Shown here: one piece after another, positions 8,347-17,975 of the stretch
How positions within the stretch are numbered: the stretch's first letter is position 1
How the letters are laid out: each line of letters opens with the position of its first letter
Origin: Fibrobacter sp. UWB10
GTDB taxonomy: Bacteria; Fibrobacterota; Fibrobacteria; Fibrobacterales; Fibrobacteraceae
NCBI RefSeq assembly: GCF_900182935.1
Contig: NZ_FXUE01000006.1
Span: forward strand, 62,001 to 126,000
Direction: 5' to 3'
DNA: 64,000 nucleotides
The notes under the pieces: model-generated
The model's database searches: none
Seen by the model: the letters and a program-made list of their open reading frames with translations, nothing else
What the model was told of the DNA's origin: nothing
Translations under genes and position numbers: made by a program

Positions 8347-11121
8347 ATGAGGGGCTTTTTTGCCGTTTGGGTTGCGTTGCTTGCGCTGTGTTTTGCAGCG
8401 TGTTCCGATAATGATTCCAGTTCCTCAAAAGATTCCGAACAAGAAACACCTGCTGATAGTGTGATTGATGCCGACGCGAAACTTCCGTTTGTGGGTGGCC
8501 CCGTTATCTTTACCGAGGTTGATCCGATTAACATTGTCTATGAAGATCATGAAGGCGGCGATGCTGGCTGGGTGGAACTTTTCAATACTTCGGCCGATAC
8601 GGTAGATTTGTCGGGAATGTACTTGACTGATTCAAAAACGGAGCCGTTCAAGTGGAAATTCGGAAACGTAAAACTTGCTCCGAGTACGTTCTTGCTTGTG
8701 TTTATGTCGGGCAAGAACTATCCTGACTATCAGCTGCCGCATGATTCGCTGAATATGATTGGCCCCGGTTGCTGGACATGGACCGATTCGCAGAATGATC
8801 CGCCGGGAGAAAGCTATGCTGATCCTTTGCCCGGTCAGAAAAAGAACTGCTTTAAGGAAGATGCCGTAAGACGTTTTGGTTCTGTGATGAAGCTTGGCGA
8901 GAATGAAGATTTGGGCTGGTCTTCGATTGCGGTATTCGTGGGTACCGGAAGTTCTGATAAAGAAGATGTACTCGATATCTCGGCGGCGAATGAAATCTTG
9001 ATGCAGGCCTACATTACTAAGGACCGCAAGGTGTCTTTTAGACTCACGCAGCCCGATATTGACGACTGGAAAGGTTACGAAATCGTGTTTACGGGTACGG
9101 GCGATTCTTCGACGGTTTACCGCGCGACTCTCCCGACAGGGACGACTTTCCCGGACCTCAAGAATATTTACGGCACGCGCATGAGCCCCGAGGCGAATGA
9201 ATCGCAAGAAGTAACGGTTAAGGTGTTTAGCTATATCGCTCGCAACCGTGGGCATGAACCGCATGCGGGTTTCAAGATTTCTGAGGCGGGTGGGCGCTTG
9301 TATTTGGTGAATGCTGATACGGCGATTGTAGATTCTATTGCATACCCAGAAATGTCTGTAGGGAAAACTTGGAGTTTCGGCACGCTTGCCGACGGTACGA
9401 TGGGCTTTGGCTTTGGCGACGCTTCGCCCTATGGCCTTGTGACGCAACCGGTGGTGCAGTCGCGCTCGCCGGCGCTCGATACTTTGGCCGAAATTCCGCC
9501 GTCTGGTTTTTACGATATGCCGTTTGCGATTGCTTTGCCTGAGGGTGCGAATGTGCGCTGCGAAAAGGGTGGTTTTGCGCCTACGGTGGATTCTCCGTTG
9601 GCTATTTCGCTTGCGGTGGATTCTTCGATGACGATTCGCTGTGCTGCGTTTGATGCGGGAAAACTCCCGGGTGAAGAAATGGTGCGCACGTATGTCTTGG
9701 GCGAAAAGCATTCCTTGCCGGTGGTGTTCTTGACGACGGATCCGAATTCGCTTTTTGATCCCGATTCGGGCATATACATGGAAGGAAATTTCGCGCAGAG
9801 CAAGGCTCCACATTACGGCGCGAATTACTGGCTCGATAAGGAAATCCCCGTGACGGTAGAATTCATGGAGCCGGGTGTGAATGCGCCTGCTTTCGTGAAG
9901 CACGCGGGCCTCAAGATTTTTGGAAATTACAGCCGCCAGAATGACAAGAAATCGGTCGCGATTACTTTCCGCGAAAAGTATGGCGACAAGCGTTTGCGCT
10001 ACAGCCTGTTCCCGGATTTTCCGGAGCTGAACAAATTCAAGGTCTTTATTCTGCGCAATAACGGAAGCAATTTCGGCAATGACTACATTCGCGATCGCTT
10101 GGCAAGTTCGATTAGCGAAGGCTTAGGTGTGGATTACCAGCGCGGGCGATTTGCGGTGGTGTACTATAACGGCGAATACTATGGTATTCATAGCATTCGT
10201 GAGCGCTCGACAGAATATTACTTTGAAACGCATTACGGCTTGAATCCCGACGATATCGATTTGCTTAAGGCGGATAATTCCGTGTCGGCAGGATCCGCTG
10301 TCGATTACGTGGCGCTGATGGATTGGCTTGAATCGAACAGCCTTGAAAGCGAAGAGAATTATGCCTATGTGGCTTCGCAAATTGATGTTGACAACTTTAT
10401 CAATTATATGCAGACTGAAATGTATGCGAATAACCGCGACTGGCCGGGCAACAACCTGAAAAAGTGGCGCAGCAACAATCCGAAAACGCCGTGGAAATGG
10501 TTCCTGTACGATATGGATTTCGGAATGGGGAATGGTTATAGCGAATACACGAATAATATCTTTGAATTTGCTGCGGCAGAAGATGGCGAATCTTGGCCGA
10601 ACGGCCCTGAATACACACTGCTTTTTAGGCGTTTGCTTGAAAATTCGGGATTTCGTGCGGCATTTGTGAACCGTATGGCGGTGCTGTTGCAAATGAATTT
10701 CTCGAGTGAGCGTGTGCTTGCGCGCATTGAGCGCATGACGAATGAAATTGAATCGGAAATTCCGCGCGATCAAAAACGGTGGAAGTTGAGCTCTTCGAGA
10801 ATGGAGCGCCAACTTGAGGAAATTAAGGATTTTGCGCAGGAGCGCCCGGGCGTTGTGTACGATGAACTGCGCGAATATTTTGAATTGGGTAGCCCGATTG
10901 CGTTGTCACTTTCGGTAAGCGGACCGGGTATAATAAACGTTCATGGTCTGAAAATAGATTCGTATCCGCTGACGGTCAATTTCTTTGAAGGGCTCCCCGT
11001 GATGCTGGAAGCTGTGCCGACAAATGGTGGCGTTTGGGCTGGTTGGAGTGATGGGGTGATGGAGCAGGCGCGTTATGTGTCCCCGGGAGAGGTGGAAAGC
11101 CTGACCGCCGTTTTCAAGTGA
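8347..11121 (+). CDS. CotH-family lipoprotein with lamin-tail domain
   Basis: A predicted surface or periplasmic lipoprotein of 924 residues. The start at 8347 is chosen because it directly begins the lipoprotein signal (MRGFFAVWVALLALCFAAC; cysteine at about 19) and has GGGA about ten bases upstream; an in-frame ATG at 8326 would add seven residues. A serine-rich linker follows. About residues 45-140 look like a lamin-tail (LTD) domain (IFTEVDP...GWVELFNTS...VDLSGMYLTD). About 445-800 match CotH: ILRNNGSNFGNDYIRDRLASS, YYGIHSIRERSTEYYF, DIDLLKADN and WFLYDMDFGMGN. Bacterial CotH proteins are atypical protein kinases in Bacillus spores, but no substrate is known here. The last 70 residues form a repeat-like beta domain. 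Confidence 0.85.
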   Translation: MRGFFAVWVALLALCFAACSDNDSSSSKDSEQETPADSVIDADAKLPFVGGPVIFTEVDPINIVYEDHEGGDAGWVELFNTSADTVDLSGMYLTDSKTEPFKWKFGNVKLAPSTFLLVFMSGKNYPDYQLPHDSLNMIGPGCWTWTDSQNDPPGESYADPLPGQKKNCFKEDAVRRFGSVMKLGENEDLGWSSIAVFVGTGSSDKEDVLDISAANEILMQAYITKDRKVSFRLTQPDIDDWKGYEIVFTGTGDSSTVYRATLPTGTTFPDLKNIYGTRMSPEANESQEVTVKVFSYIARNRGHEPHAGFKISEAGGRLYLVNADTAIVDSIAYPEMSVGKTWSFGTLADGTMGFGFGDASPYGLVTQPVVQSRSPALDTLAEIPPSGFYDMPFAIALPEGANVRCEKGGFAPTVDSPLAISLAVDSSMTIRCAAFDAGKLPGEEMVRTYVLGEKHSLPVVFLTTDPNSLFDPDSGIYMEGNFAQSKAPHYGANYWLDKEIPVTVEFMEPGVNAPAFVKHAGLKIFGNYSRQNDKKSVAITFREKYGDKRLRYSLFPDFPELNKFKVFILRNNGSNFGNDYIRDRLASSISEGLGVDYQRGRFAVVYYNGEYYGIHSIRERSTEYYFETHYGLNPDDIDLLKADNSVSAGSAVDYVALMDWLESNSLESEENYAYVASQIDVDNFINYMQTEMYANNRDWPGNNLKKWRSNNPKTPWKWFLYDMDFGMGNGYSEYTNNIFEFAAAEDGESWPNGPEYTLLFRRLLENSGFRAAFVNRMAVLLQMNFSSERVLARIERMTNEIESEIPRDQKRWKLSSSRMERQLEEIKDFAQERPGVVYDELREYFELGSPIALSLSVSGPGIINVHGLKIDSYPLTVNFFEGLPVMLEAVPTNGGVWAGWSDGVMEQARYVSPGEVESLTAVFK

Positions 11122-11224
11122 GTTTCTTTAACTCAATTTTACATGACTTTCCACTGCGAACACCCCGTGAACGGAAAGTTCTAATATAAACCTTACGAAC
11201 GTGCTCATCGGGGTTTTCTTTAGT

Positions 11225-11263
11225 TATAATCTAGGTCAGAAATTCGGTATTTTGCTAAATTTG
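11225..11263 (+). promoter_or_regulatory. Candidate promoter region of ugd
   Basis: The 150 bases between the CotH gene and ugd contain TATAAT at 11225-11230 and an exact TAnnTTTG match (TAAATTTG, 11256-11263) eight bases before the ATG. Only one is likely to be used. No convincing -35 or -33 box is at the expected distance from either, so this is tentative. Confidence 0.3.
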
Positions 11264-11271
11264 GGCACATT

Positions 11272-12642
11272 ATGAGTTACAATACCAAGATTCTTTGCAT
11301 TGGCGCGGGCTATGTCGGTGGCCCCACTATGACTGTTATTGCCGACAAGTGCCCCGATGTGAAAGTGACTGTGGTTGATATCAACCAGGCCCGTATTGAC
11401 GCTTGGAATAGCGACAACCTCCCGATTTTTGAACCTGGCCTCGATGACGTGGTGAAGCGCGCCCGCGGCCGTAACCTCTTCTTTAGCACCGACATTCCCT
11501 CTGCCATCAAGGAAGCGGACATTATTTTTGTTTCTGTGAATACCCCGACCAAGACGTTTGGCCACGGTGCCGGCAAGGCTTCTGACCTGCAGTATTGGGA
11601 AAAGACCGCCCGCAATATCTTGGAAATCGCCGACGAAGGCAAGATTATTGTGGAAAAGTCGACGCTCCCGGTGCGTACCGCTGCCGCCATGGAACGAATC
11701 TTGAACTCTAACGACAAGGGCCTGCACTTTGAAGTGCTTTCTAACCCGGAATTCTTGGCCGAAGGTACCGCTATTAACGACCTTTTTGAACCGGACCGCG
11801 TGCTCATCGGTTCTCACCAGACGGAATCGGGCCTTGCCGCCTGCCAGAAGCTGGTGGATGTGTATGCCCACTGGGTGCCGCGCGAACGCATTCTCACGAC
11901 GAATCTTTGGAGTTCCGAACTCACGAAGCTGACTGCAAACGCCTTCTTGGCTCAGCGCATTAGCTCCATCAACTCGATTAGCGCCCTTTGCGAAAAGACC
12001 GGCGCCGATGTGGATGAAGTGGCATTCGTGATGGGTAAGGACCGCCGTATCGGTCCCAAGTTCCTCAAGGCCTCTATCGGCTTTGGTGGTTCTTGCTTTA
12101 AGAAAGATATTTTGAACCTCGTGTACCTGTGTGGTTACTACGGTCTTCCCGAAGTGGCTGCTTACTGGGAATCGGTGGTGAAAATCAATGAATGGCAGAC
12201 CCACCGCGTGGTGGACCGCATGCTCGAGACCATGTTCAACACGATTGCAAGCAAGAAGATTGCCGTGTTCGGTTTCGCTTTCAAGGCAAATACCGGCGAC
12301 ACTCGCGAAAGCCCTGCAAATCTTGTTGTGCGTGACCTGCTTGCTGAACATGCACTGCCGGTTGTTACCGATCCGAAGGCTATTCCTGATGCCAAGCGCG
12401 ATTTGAAGGACGTGCTTGACCAGGTTCAGTTCGAGGAGGATCCGTACAAGGCTGCCGAAGGCGCTCACGCCGTGGTGGTCTGCACGGAATGGAAGTGCTT
12501 TGCTGAACTGGATTGGAACCGCATTTACAAGGGTATGGCCAAGCCTGCCTTCGTATTTGACGGCCGCAACATCCTGGATGCAGACGCTTTGAAGAAGATC
12601 GGTTTCGAAGTTTCAAGTATTGGTAAGGGGAAAGCGGAGTAA
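11272..12642 (+). CDS. ugd: UDP-glucose 6-dehydrogenase, eukaryote-like type
   Basis: Oxidises UDP-glucose to UDP-glucuronate with two NAD+, supplying sugar for the surface polysaccharide. The 456 residues contain the NAD-binding GAGYVGGPT at the N-terminus, [30 protein letters not shown], and the catalytic Cys275 in [10 protein letters not shown], one residue from the equivalent Cys276 of human UGDH. The wording throughout ([50 protein letters not shown]) is much closer to animal and plant UGDH than to short bacterial Ugd/TuaD forms. It is followed after six bases by a licD gene and starts the polysaccharide locus. Confidence 0.95.
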   Translation: MSYNTKILCIGAGYVGGPTMTVIADKCPDVKVTVVDINQARIDAWNSDNLPIFEPGLDDVVKRARGRNLFFSTDIPSAIKEADIIFVSVNTPTKTFGHGAGKASDLQYWEKTARNILEIADEGKIIVEKSTLPVRTAAAMERILNSNDKGLHFEVLSNPEFLAEGTAINDLFEPDRVLIGSHQTESGLAACQKLVDVYAHWVPRERILTTNLWSSELTKLTANAFLAQRISSINSISALCEKTGADVDEVAFVMGKDRRIGPKFLKASIGFGGSCFKKDILNLVYLCGYYGLPEVAAYWESVVKINEWQTHRVVDRMLETMFNTIASKKIAVFGFAFKANTGDTRESPANLVVRDLLAEHALPVVTDPKAIPDAKRDLKDVLDQVQFEEDPYKAAEGAHAVVVCTEWKCFAELDWNRIYKGMAKPAFVFDGRNILDADALKKIGFEVSSIGKGKAE

Positions 12643-12648
12643 AGTAAA

Positions 12649-13500
12649 ATGGGGTTCGATTCAAAAACAGGACGTCCTGTGCCGCTATCTAGGGCGCAGG
12701 TGCCTATTTTGAAAATCTTTAAGGAAATAAAGCCGGTTCTTGAGGCGAATTCGATTCCGTACTATTTGTTGGGCGGAACCTTGCTGGGTGCTGTCCGGCA
12801 TAAGGGATTCATTCCTTGGGATGACGATATCGACATTGGCATCGTCCGTGAAGACTACGAACGTTTCTTGAGGCTTGTGCCGAAGATTCTTCCGAAGCAT
12901 TTGGAATTGCGCTCGTACCGCGATAAGTCCGACCACCATTATTATTTCTCGAGAATTGTAGACACCCGCTACGAGATGAACCGTAACGGAAGTCTGGTCT
13001 CTAGAACAGAAAATCTCTGGGTTGATATTTTCCCCCTCGATGGCATGCCGAACAATTGGTTTGTACGCAAGATTCATATGCTGGAACTGTTGTGGCTCCG
13101 CTTGCGTTACCATGTGGCCTGCTTTGACAAAGTCAACCTGAACCGCCCGAATAGGCCGCTGTCCGAACGAATCGTGATTGCGCTTGTTAAGGACTTGGGC
13201 GTTAACGGCCATAAGAACTACAAGAAGTGGTTGATCAAGCTTGATTTAGTGCTTCGCCGCTATAAGGTACAGAATTCGAACTGGATTGTGAACTTTATGG
13301 GACAGTACAAGTTCAAGGAAATGTTCCCGAAGTCCTACTACGGCAAGGGTAAACTTTATCAGTTCGAAGACATGCAACTGATGGGCCCCGAAGATGCCGA
13401 CAAGGTTCTTACGCAAATGTACGGTGACTACATGAAGGAACCGGAAGATTGCGACAAGAACGTGCATGACGCTCAACTTGTTGAGCAACAGGCGTATTAA
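12649..13500 (+). CDS. LicD/fukutin-family phosphotransferase (copy 1)
   Basis: A 283-residue nucleotidyltransferase-fold protein. The diagnostic region is at about residues 36-70: [28 protein letters not shown], where the DDDID aspartates bind metal. LicD of Haemophilus transfers phosphocholine to LPS; the related human FKTN and FKRP transfer ribitol-5-phosphate from CDP-ribitol. No choline kinase or CTP:phosphocholine cytidylyltransferase gene is nearby, while TagD- and IspD-like cytidylyltransferases are, so a polyol-phosphate donor is an alternative. Its stop overlaps the second licD start (TAATG). GGAG lies about nine bases before the ATG. Confidence 0.88.
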   Translation: MGFDSKTGRPVPLSRAQVPILKIFKEIKPVLEANSIPYYLLGGTLLGAVRHKGFIPWDDDIDIGIVREDYERFLRLVPKILPKHLELRSYRDKSDHHYYFSRIVDTRYEMNRNGSLVSRTENLWVDIFPLDGMPNNWFVRKIHMLELLWLRLRYHVACFDKVNLNRPNRPLSERIVIALVKDLGVNGHKNYKKWLIKLDLVLRRYKVQNSNWIVNFMGQYKFKEMFPKSYYGKGKLYQFEDMQLMGPEDADKVLTQMYGDYMKEPEDCDKNVHDAQLVEQQAY

Positions 13501-14336
13501 TGGACGAATCCCTGCGCGCATTGCAACTGAAGGAACTGGACTTGCTGAAATATTTCCAGCAAGTCTGCAAAGACAATCATATTGAATACTATGCCTTGGG
13601 CGGAACACTGCTGGGTGCGGTACGCCATAAGGGTTTTATTCCTTGGGATGACGATATCGATGTCGGCATTCCGCGTCCGGATTACGAACGCCTTTGCAAG
13701 ATTCTTGAAGAAAAGTCCGGTACTGGGAAAATCAAGTTCCGTTCTTATAAAAATACCCAAGATTACATTCGTTACTTTGGTCGTATTGAAGACGAAAGTA
13801 TGAAAATCGTTCGCCATGACAACATCAAGGTCGAAGAGGCTTTTGCCTGGATAGACTTGTTCCCGCTGGATGCCATGCCGAACAACGCCCTGCTGCGTAA
13901 GCTGAAGGTTTTTTACGTTCTCTTTTTGCGTGCGATATACCGCTTTTCTTGCTTTGATCGCTTGGTGAATGTGAACAAGAAAGGGCGTCCTTTGCACGAA
14001 CGTGTTCTGGTTTGGGTTGGACTCCATACCCCAATTCAGAAATTCTTTGATACTAAGAAATGCCTAGCCCGCTTGGAACGCGCGCTGACGGCGACTCCGT
14101 ACGAAAAGTCGGACTACCTGGTGAATGCCATGGGCGCCTACAAGTTCCGCGAGATGTTCCATAAGAAGTATTACGGCAAGGGGCGTATGTACCCCTTCGA
14201 AGATACCGAAATTTGTGGCCCCGAAGATTATGACTTTGTCTGTACGCAACTTTATGGCGACTACATGACGCCGCCGAAGGTTGATGACCGCAATCACCAT
14301 GGTTTGCAGGCTGTAAGTAATGCTTCCGAAGATTAG
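13500..14336 (+). CDS. LicD/fukutin-family phosphotransferase (copy 2)
   Basis: A 278-residue paralogue of the preceding gene. It shares the [33 protein letters not shown] core, the WIDLFPLDAMPN segment (copy 1 has [12 protein letters not shown]), and the C-terminal NAMGAYKFREMFHKKYYGKGRMYPFED block. Both copies keep every metal-binding aspartate, so both may be active, perhaps on different acceptors or successive residues. It is coupled to copy 1 by a one-base overlap and overlaps the next glycosyltransferase gene by 17 bases. Confidence 0.88.
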   Translation: MDESLRALQLKELDLLKYFQQVCKDNHIEYYALGGTLLGAVRHKGFIPWDDDIDVGIPRPDYERLCKILEEKSGTGKIKFRSYKNTQDYIRYFGRIEDESMKIVRHDNIKVEEAFAWIDLFPLDAMPNNALLRKLKVFYVLFLRAIYRFSCFDRLVNVNKKGRPLHERVLVWVGLHTPIQKFFDTKKCLARLERALTATPYEKSDYLVNAMGAYKFREMFHKKYYGKGRMYPFEDTEICGPEDYDFVCTQLYGDYMTPPKVDDRNHHGLQAVSNASED

Positions 14337-15351
14337 TGTTGTCATTCCGGTTTATAATTCCGCAAAATATTTGCGTGATTGTCTAGACAGCGTGCTTGCT
14401 CAGTCTTTTTCGGATTGGGAAGTGGTGGCTGTCGATGACGGAAGTCCGGATGATTCTCCTGCAATTCTCGATGAATACGCTGCGAAAGACGCCCGCATCA
14501 AGGTGATTCACAAGGCAAATGGTGGTGTGTCGGCGGCCCGCAACGACGGCCTTGTTGTGGCTGCTGGCGAATACGTGCTGTTCGTGGATTCAGATGATTA
14601 TCTGGAACAAGATGCGCTGCGCATTGCTTATGAAGAAGCGACTCGCGTGAATGCCGATGTCGTAATTGGCGATTACTTTGCGGTAAGCTCTAAGGGCCGT
14701 CGCCGTTACCACTTTTTCTCTGAAAATTTTGTCGCAAGCGAACGTACTTTGATTGAAAAGCTGCAGCAAACGATGCTGTATAGCGGTTATTCGCCGTATT
14801 TTTCGAATTCATGCGGCTACCTGTTTGGTGCGCAGTGGACAAAACTTTTCCGCCGTAGCATGCTTGTTGAAAATGCAGTGCACTTTCCGACCTCGATCAG
14901 CCTGTTCGAAGATGGCATATTCGGGCTGACCGCGTTTGAACATTCAAAAGTGATTTCGTATTTGAGTGTCCCGTTCTATAACTATCGCGTTCTGGAAACG
15001 TCTCTTTGCCATTCTTACAAGTACAACAATATTGACTTGTACAAGCGCATTTCTTCGGAAGTCTGTTCGCTGGCAGAACGTTTTGCTAAAGGGCCTGATT
15101 TTTACGATGCTTACGAAACCCGCTTTATTTATTATGCCAAAAAGCAGGTGGGACAAATATTCGCAAGCAATATGGGATTTTGGAACAAATATCGTGAATG
15201 CAAGAAATTGCTCACGAATGAATTCTACGTTCCGTTCTTAAAGAAGATTGCGGTCAAGCCTTTAGTCATGAATGAAAGGCTTTTTGGTCGCTTAGTTAGA
15301 TTCAAGCTGTATTTGCTTTTGTCCGTCTTGATGCAGGTCCGCAGAGGGTAA
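14320..15351 (+). CDS. Family 2 glycosyltransferase
   Basis: A 343-residue cytoplasmic, GT-A fold enzyme. The N-terminus has the standard ISVVIPVYNSAKYLRDCLDSVLAQSFSDWEVVAVDDGSPDDS, the catalytic-metal motif VDSDD at about residues 89-93 (YVLFVDSDDYLEQD), and a region near 190 (ISLFEDGIFG) that fits the ED(W/G) base motif. The sugar and acceptor cannot be read from sequence. It is the last plus-strand gene of the ugd-licD unit; its final 60 bases overlap the end of the convergent O-antigen ligase gene. Confidence 0.9.
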   Translation: MLPKISVVIPVYNSAKYLRDCLDSVLAQSFSDWEVVAVDDGSPDDSPAILDEYAAKDARIKVIHKANGGVSAARNDGLVVAAGEYVLFVDSDDYLEQDALRIAYEEATRVNADVVIGDYFAVSSKGRRRYHFFSENFVASERTLIEKLQQTMLYSGYSPYFSNSCGYLFGAQWTKLFRRSMLVENAVHFPTSISLFEDGIFGLTAFEHSKVISYLSVPFYNYRVLETSLCHSYKYNNIDLYKRISSEVCSLAERFAKGPDFYDAYETRFIYYAKKQVGQIFASNMGFWNKYRECKKLLTNEFYVPFLKKIAVKPLVMNERLFGRLVRFKLYLLLSVLMQVRRG

Positions 15352-16680
15352 TGCGTTAGCGTCCTCTTCGTCTTCTTGCTTTTCTTTTTCTTGAACGAAG
15401 TTGCCTAATTGCAACCCAAGAATCGAGAACAAGAATGCAGAACTATTGCCGATTGAACCCGACAGCGTTAGGAACAGGATGCCTGCACCCACGATAATGA
15501 AGGCGTCATCTCGTTCGCTGAATCTGTTGCGGTACCTGTAGAAAAGCCAGAATATCCAGAACAGTAGCAGGTAATAGCTAATCAGCCCGACGAAGCCGCG
15601 GTCGATGAGTAGTGTGAATACGACAGATTCAAGGCCGCCCATGTCCGTTCCTGAACTGTCTTCGACACGCATCTGTCCGGCATCGTTTTCTTCGAACAGG
15701 TTATGCGAGGCGTATTTGTTGCCGTTTCCCCAAATGGGGGACTTGTCGATAGTGACGATTGAAAAAATGAGCTGCTGAGTTCTTAAGTCAATCGAAGAAC
15801 CTCGCCCCTGCCCGCCTTTGAAATTGTCGGCAATGACCCCAAGAATTGCGGTGAAAGAAAGGATGATCAAACCGATGGTGGCAATTTTGACGAGTATGCT
15901 GAATCGGTCGGCAATGTACAGGGCGACGCCAATCAAGGTGCAGAATAAAGCTGTTCGGGAACCGCACATGACTATGTTGACGGCAAGGAGCCCGAGAATC
16001 AGCAACAACTTGGAAAACGGAATGACTTTTTTCTTTATATAGGGAAGGTAGAAAAGGAACATGGTCATCAGGAATGTTCCGAAGGCGGTCGGGTGCTTTG
16101 TTGTAAAGCAGGTGCGGATTCGCCAGCTTTGACCGAGCGAGATGTCGGAATTCAAATTGTACAGACCGTTGTAATGCGGGAACGCCGAATTGATAAACTT
16201 GTAAGGATAGTTGGCGTTGAGCAACCCTTCGATAATACCGAAAAAGCAACAGATGACAATGAATGGATAAATCGATTTGGCGAATTCGTGAATGTCGTTG
16301 TTCTTGCCGACGATGTATGCTGCAATAAGGTAGCCGAATGTGTCTACGATATCGCGAACGCCGTAGTACATGTCGATAGAGAGTAGTCCACCATTGAAAA
16401 GGGCTGTGCAAGTGTAGCTTGCGACAGAAAGCCCCAGGGGGATTACTAACGGGTTCCTGAATACGCCGCGAAAAAATTCTTCGCGATTCTTTAGACATTC
16501 TATCGCGAGAAATGTATAAAGAATAATGTGTTGGGGCGAAATAGAGGGGTTCTTAACGAAAAGGCAAACGTTAGGAAATAAGAGCGTTCCTGCGAAAAAT
16601 GCCATAAACCTTTTTTGGGAATCTCCATAGTAGATGATTCCTAGGATTCCGAAAAAAAGGAGTAGGACGAGGATGCTCAT
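15292..16680 (-). CDS. O-antigen ligase/polymerase-like membrane protein
   Basis: A 462-residue protein with about eleven to twelve hydrophobic segments and a long periplasmic loop in the second half (around GGQGRGSSIDLRTQQLIFSIVTIDKSPIWGNG), the layout of the Wzy/WaaL family. The segment LAVNIVMCGSRTALFCTLIGVALYI matches the family's GSRT region. It would polymerise lipid-linked repeat units or join finished glycan to an acceptor; sequence alone does not separate the two. It is the last gene of the minus-strand run 20147-15292, eight bases after tagD. Confidence 0.8.
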   Translation of the reverse strand: MSILVLLLFFGILGIIYYGDSQKRFMAFFAGTLLFPNVCLFVKNPSISPQHIILYTFLAIECLKNREEFFRGVFRNPLVIPLGLSVASYTCTALFNGGLLSIDMYYGVRDIVDTFGYLIAAYIVGKNNDIHEFAKSIYPFIVICCFFGIIEGLLNANYPYKFINSAFPHYNGLYNLNSDISLGQSWRIRTCFTTKHPTAFGTFLMTMFLFYLPYIKKKVIPFSKLLLILGLLAVNIVMCGSRTALFCTLIGVALYIADRFSILVKIATIGLIILSFTAILGVIADNFKGGQGRGSSIDLRTQQLIFSIVTIDKSPIWGNGNKYASHNLFEENDAGQMRVEDSSGTDMGGLESVVFTLLIDRGFVGLISYYLLLFWIFWLFYRYRNRFSERDDAFIIVGAGILFLTLSGSIGNSSAFLFSILGLQLGNFVQEKEKQEDEEDANALPSADLHQDGQKQIQLESN

Positions 16681-16688
16681 GTTCGAGC

Positions 16689-17084
16689 CTATTTTTTCAG
16701 AATCTTCTTGATGTCAGTCGTGCTTACACCAGGCGTTCTAGGCAGGTAGATGACGTCGCAATAATCTTTAAGAAAATCGAATTTGCCAGTCCAATCGTCG
16801 CCCATGACAAACAGGTCGCAGTGGTTTTCCTTGACGTCGTTTATCTTTTGGTCCCAATTGTCTTCGCGGATGACCTTTGTGACGCAGGCAAGCGATTCGA
16901 TGATTTCGGCACGTTCTGCAAACGGAATGACACAGGTTTTACCCTTGATAGAATTAAACTCGTCCGAAGATACGGCGACATAGAGTTCATCGGCCAAGGC
17001 TGCAACGCGTTTTAATAGACGGAGGTGCCCTACGTGAAATAGGTCGAATGTTCCGTAGGTTATTGCTCGCTTGTACTTTTTCAT
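16689..17084 (-). CDS. tagD: Glycerol-3-phosphate cytidylyltransferase
   Basis: Makes CDP-glycerol from CTP and sn-glycerol-3-phosphate, the donor for glycerol-phosphate polymers. At 131 residues it has the length of TagD/TarD. The nucleotide-binding TYGTFDLFHVGHL carries HxGH (His17-His20); RTPGVSTTDI near the C-terminus is the second signature (RTxxxSTTxI). FVMGDDWTGKFDFL is also typical of the glycerol-specific branch. It lies between the secreted phosphatase gene and the ligase/polymerase gene, and with the two glycerophosphotransferase-like genes gives a full route from glycerol-3-phosphate to polymer. Confidence 0.93.
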   Translation of the reverse strand: MKKYKRAITYGTFDLFHVGHLRLLKRVAALADELYVAVSSDEFNSIKGKTCVIPFAERAEIIESLACVTKVIREDNWDQKINDVKENHCDLFVMGDDWTGKFDFLKDYCDVIYLPRTPGVSTTDIKKILKK

Positions 17085-17089
17085 ATTCT

Positions 17090-17097
17090 GAAATATA
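17090..17097 (-). promoter_or_regulatory. TATATTTC element before tagD
   Basis: On the minus strand TATATTTC lies five bases before the tagD ATG, in the 21-base gap after the phosphatase gene. It matches seven of eight positions of TAnnTTTG. If active, it would give tagD a nearly leaderless transcript. Confidence 0.2.
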
Positions 17098-17105
17098 GAA
17101 ATTAT

Positions 17106-17966
17106 TTAAGGTTGTTTTATAGCGGGTAATTCAAATACCATCATGATTGGCGAATGATCGGAGGGGTAACGATAGGTTTCCCCGTCAAAATACATTTCGT
17201 TGAGAACCCCATAACGGTATACGGGAATTCGAGAGTCCACAAAAATGTGGTCGAGGTCCCATTTGCTGTCGCGAGTGGGGTCAAAATGATTGAAGCTCTT
17301 TTTTACGATATGAGTGAATTGTGCGACATCCTTTGCATCTTTGATGCCGGGTATTGACATGAGAATTTCATAGGGAACGGAACCTTCGACGGAGTTGAAA
17401 TCTCCAGAGATTATGTAGGGCGAGCTCTGGGCTATGGAAGGAATCCATTGGTATATGATTTTGGCGCCTTCGTTTTTGGCAACTTTTCCACGATGGTCAA
17501 AGTGCGTGTTGAATACAAAAAAGGTCGTGCTGTCTTTTTGCAATTTGGCCCAAAGGCAGAATCGCTTGTGCATTGAATCCCAGCTTTTGCTTTTTTTCTC
17601 GGGTGTCAGCGATAAATAAAACTTGCCTTTATCTAAAAGCTTAAACTTGTCCTTCTTGATAAGAATGGGATTGTGTTCCGTAGAATCGATTTCAATGAAG
17701 GCGTAGTCTTTCAATAGAGGGGCAAGGTCGTCGCGTTTTCCGGCAGCGCCTTCTTGCATGGCAACGATGTCGAAATCGTAAAATCGGATGACGTTGGCTA
17801 TTGGCTCGAATCTTTTTTTCCAAGCGTTCCCGTTTTTAACATCGTCGTCGCTTTGCCACCGGATGTTCCATGAAGCGAAGGTGATCTTTTCCTGATTTTG
17901 AGCAAGGCTGATTCCTGTTCCTAGAAACAGCAGACAACTCAAAAGGAATACAGAAAATGGTTTCAT
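17106..17966 (-). CDS. Secreted endonuclease/exonuclease/phosphatase-fold protein
   Basis: A 286-residue exported metal-dependent phosphodiesterase or phosphatase. The signal peptide (about 1-22, MKPFSVFLLSCLLFLGTGISLA) is clear. The EEP catalytic set is complete: ASWNIRW (Asn), VAMQEG (Glu), NTHFDHRG (Asn, His), SGDFNS (Asp, Asn), WDLDHIFV and YPSDHSPIM (Asp-His). Relatives act on nucleic acids, inositol phosphates or sphingomyelin. Its place between the glycerophosphotransferase and tagD suggests a periplasmic role on phosphodiester-containing glycans, but a nuclease role is equally possible. AGGA lies seven bases before the ATG. Confidence 0.85.
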   Translation of the reverse strand: MKPFSVFLLSCLLFLGTGISLAQNQEKITFASWNIRWQSDDDVKNGNAWKKRFEPIANVIRFYDFDIVAMQEGAAGKRDDLAPLLKDYAFIEIDSTEHNPILIKKDKFKLLDKGKFYLSLTPEKKSKSWDSMHKRFCLWAKLQKDSTTFFVFNTHFDHRGKVAKNEGAKIIYQWIPSIAQSSPYIISGDFNSVEGSVPYEILMSIPGIKDAKDVAQFTHIVKKSFNHFDPTRDSKWDLDHIFVDSRIPVYRYGVLNEMYFDGETYRYPSDHSPIMMVFELPAIKQP

Positions 17967-17975
17967 GAAAATGTC

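Noticed and set aside
12649-14336. Simple phosphocholine decoration (lic) locus
   Set aside because: licD-like genes occur without licA, licB or licC nearby; phosphocholine was not accepted as the only reading.
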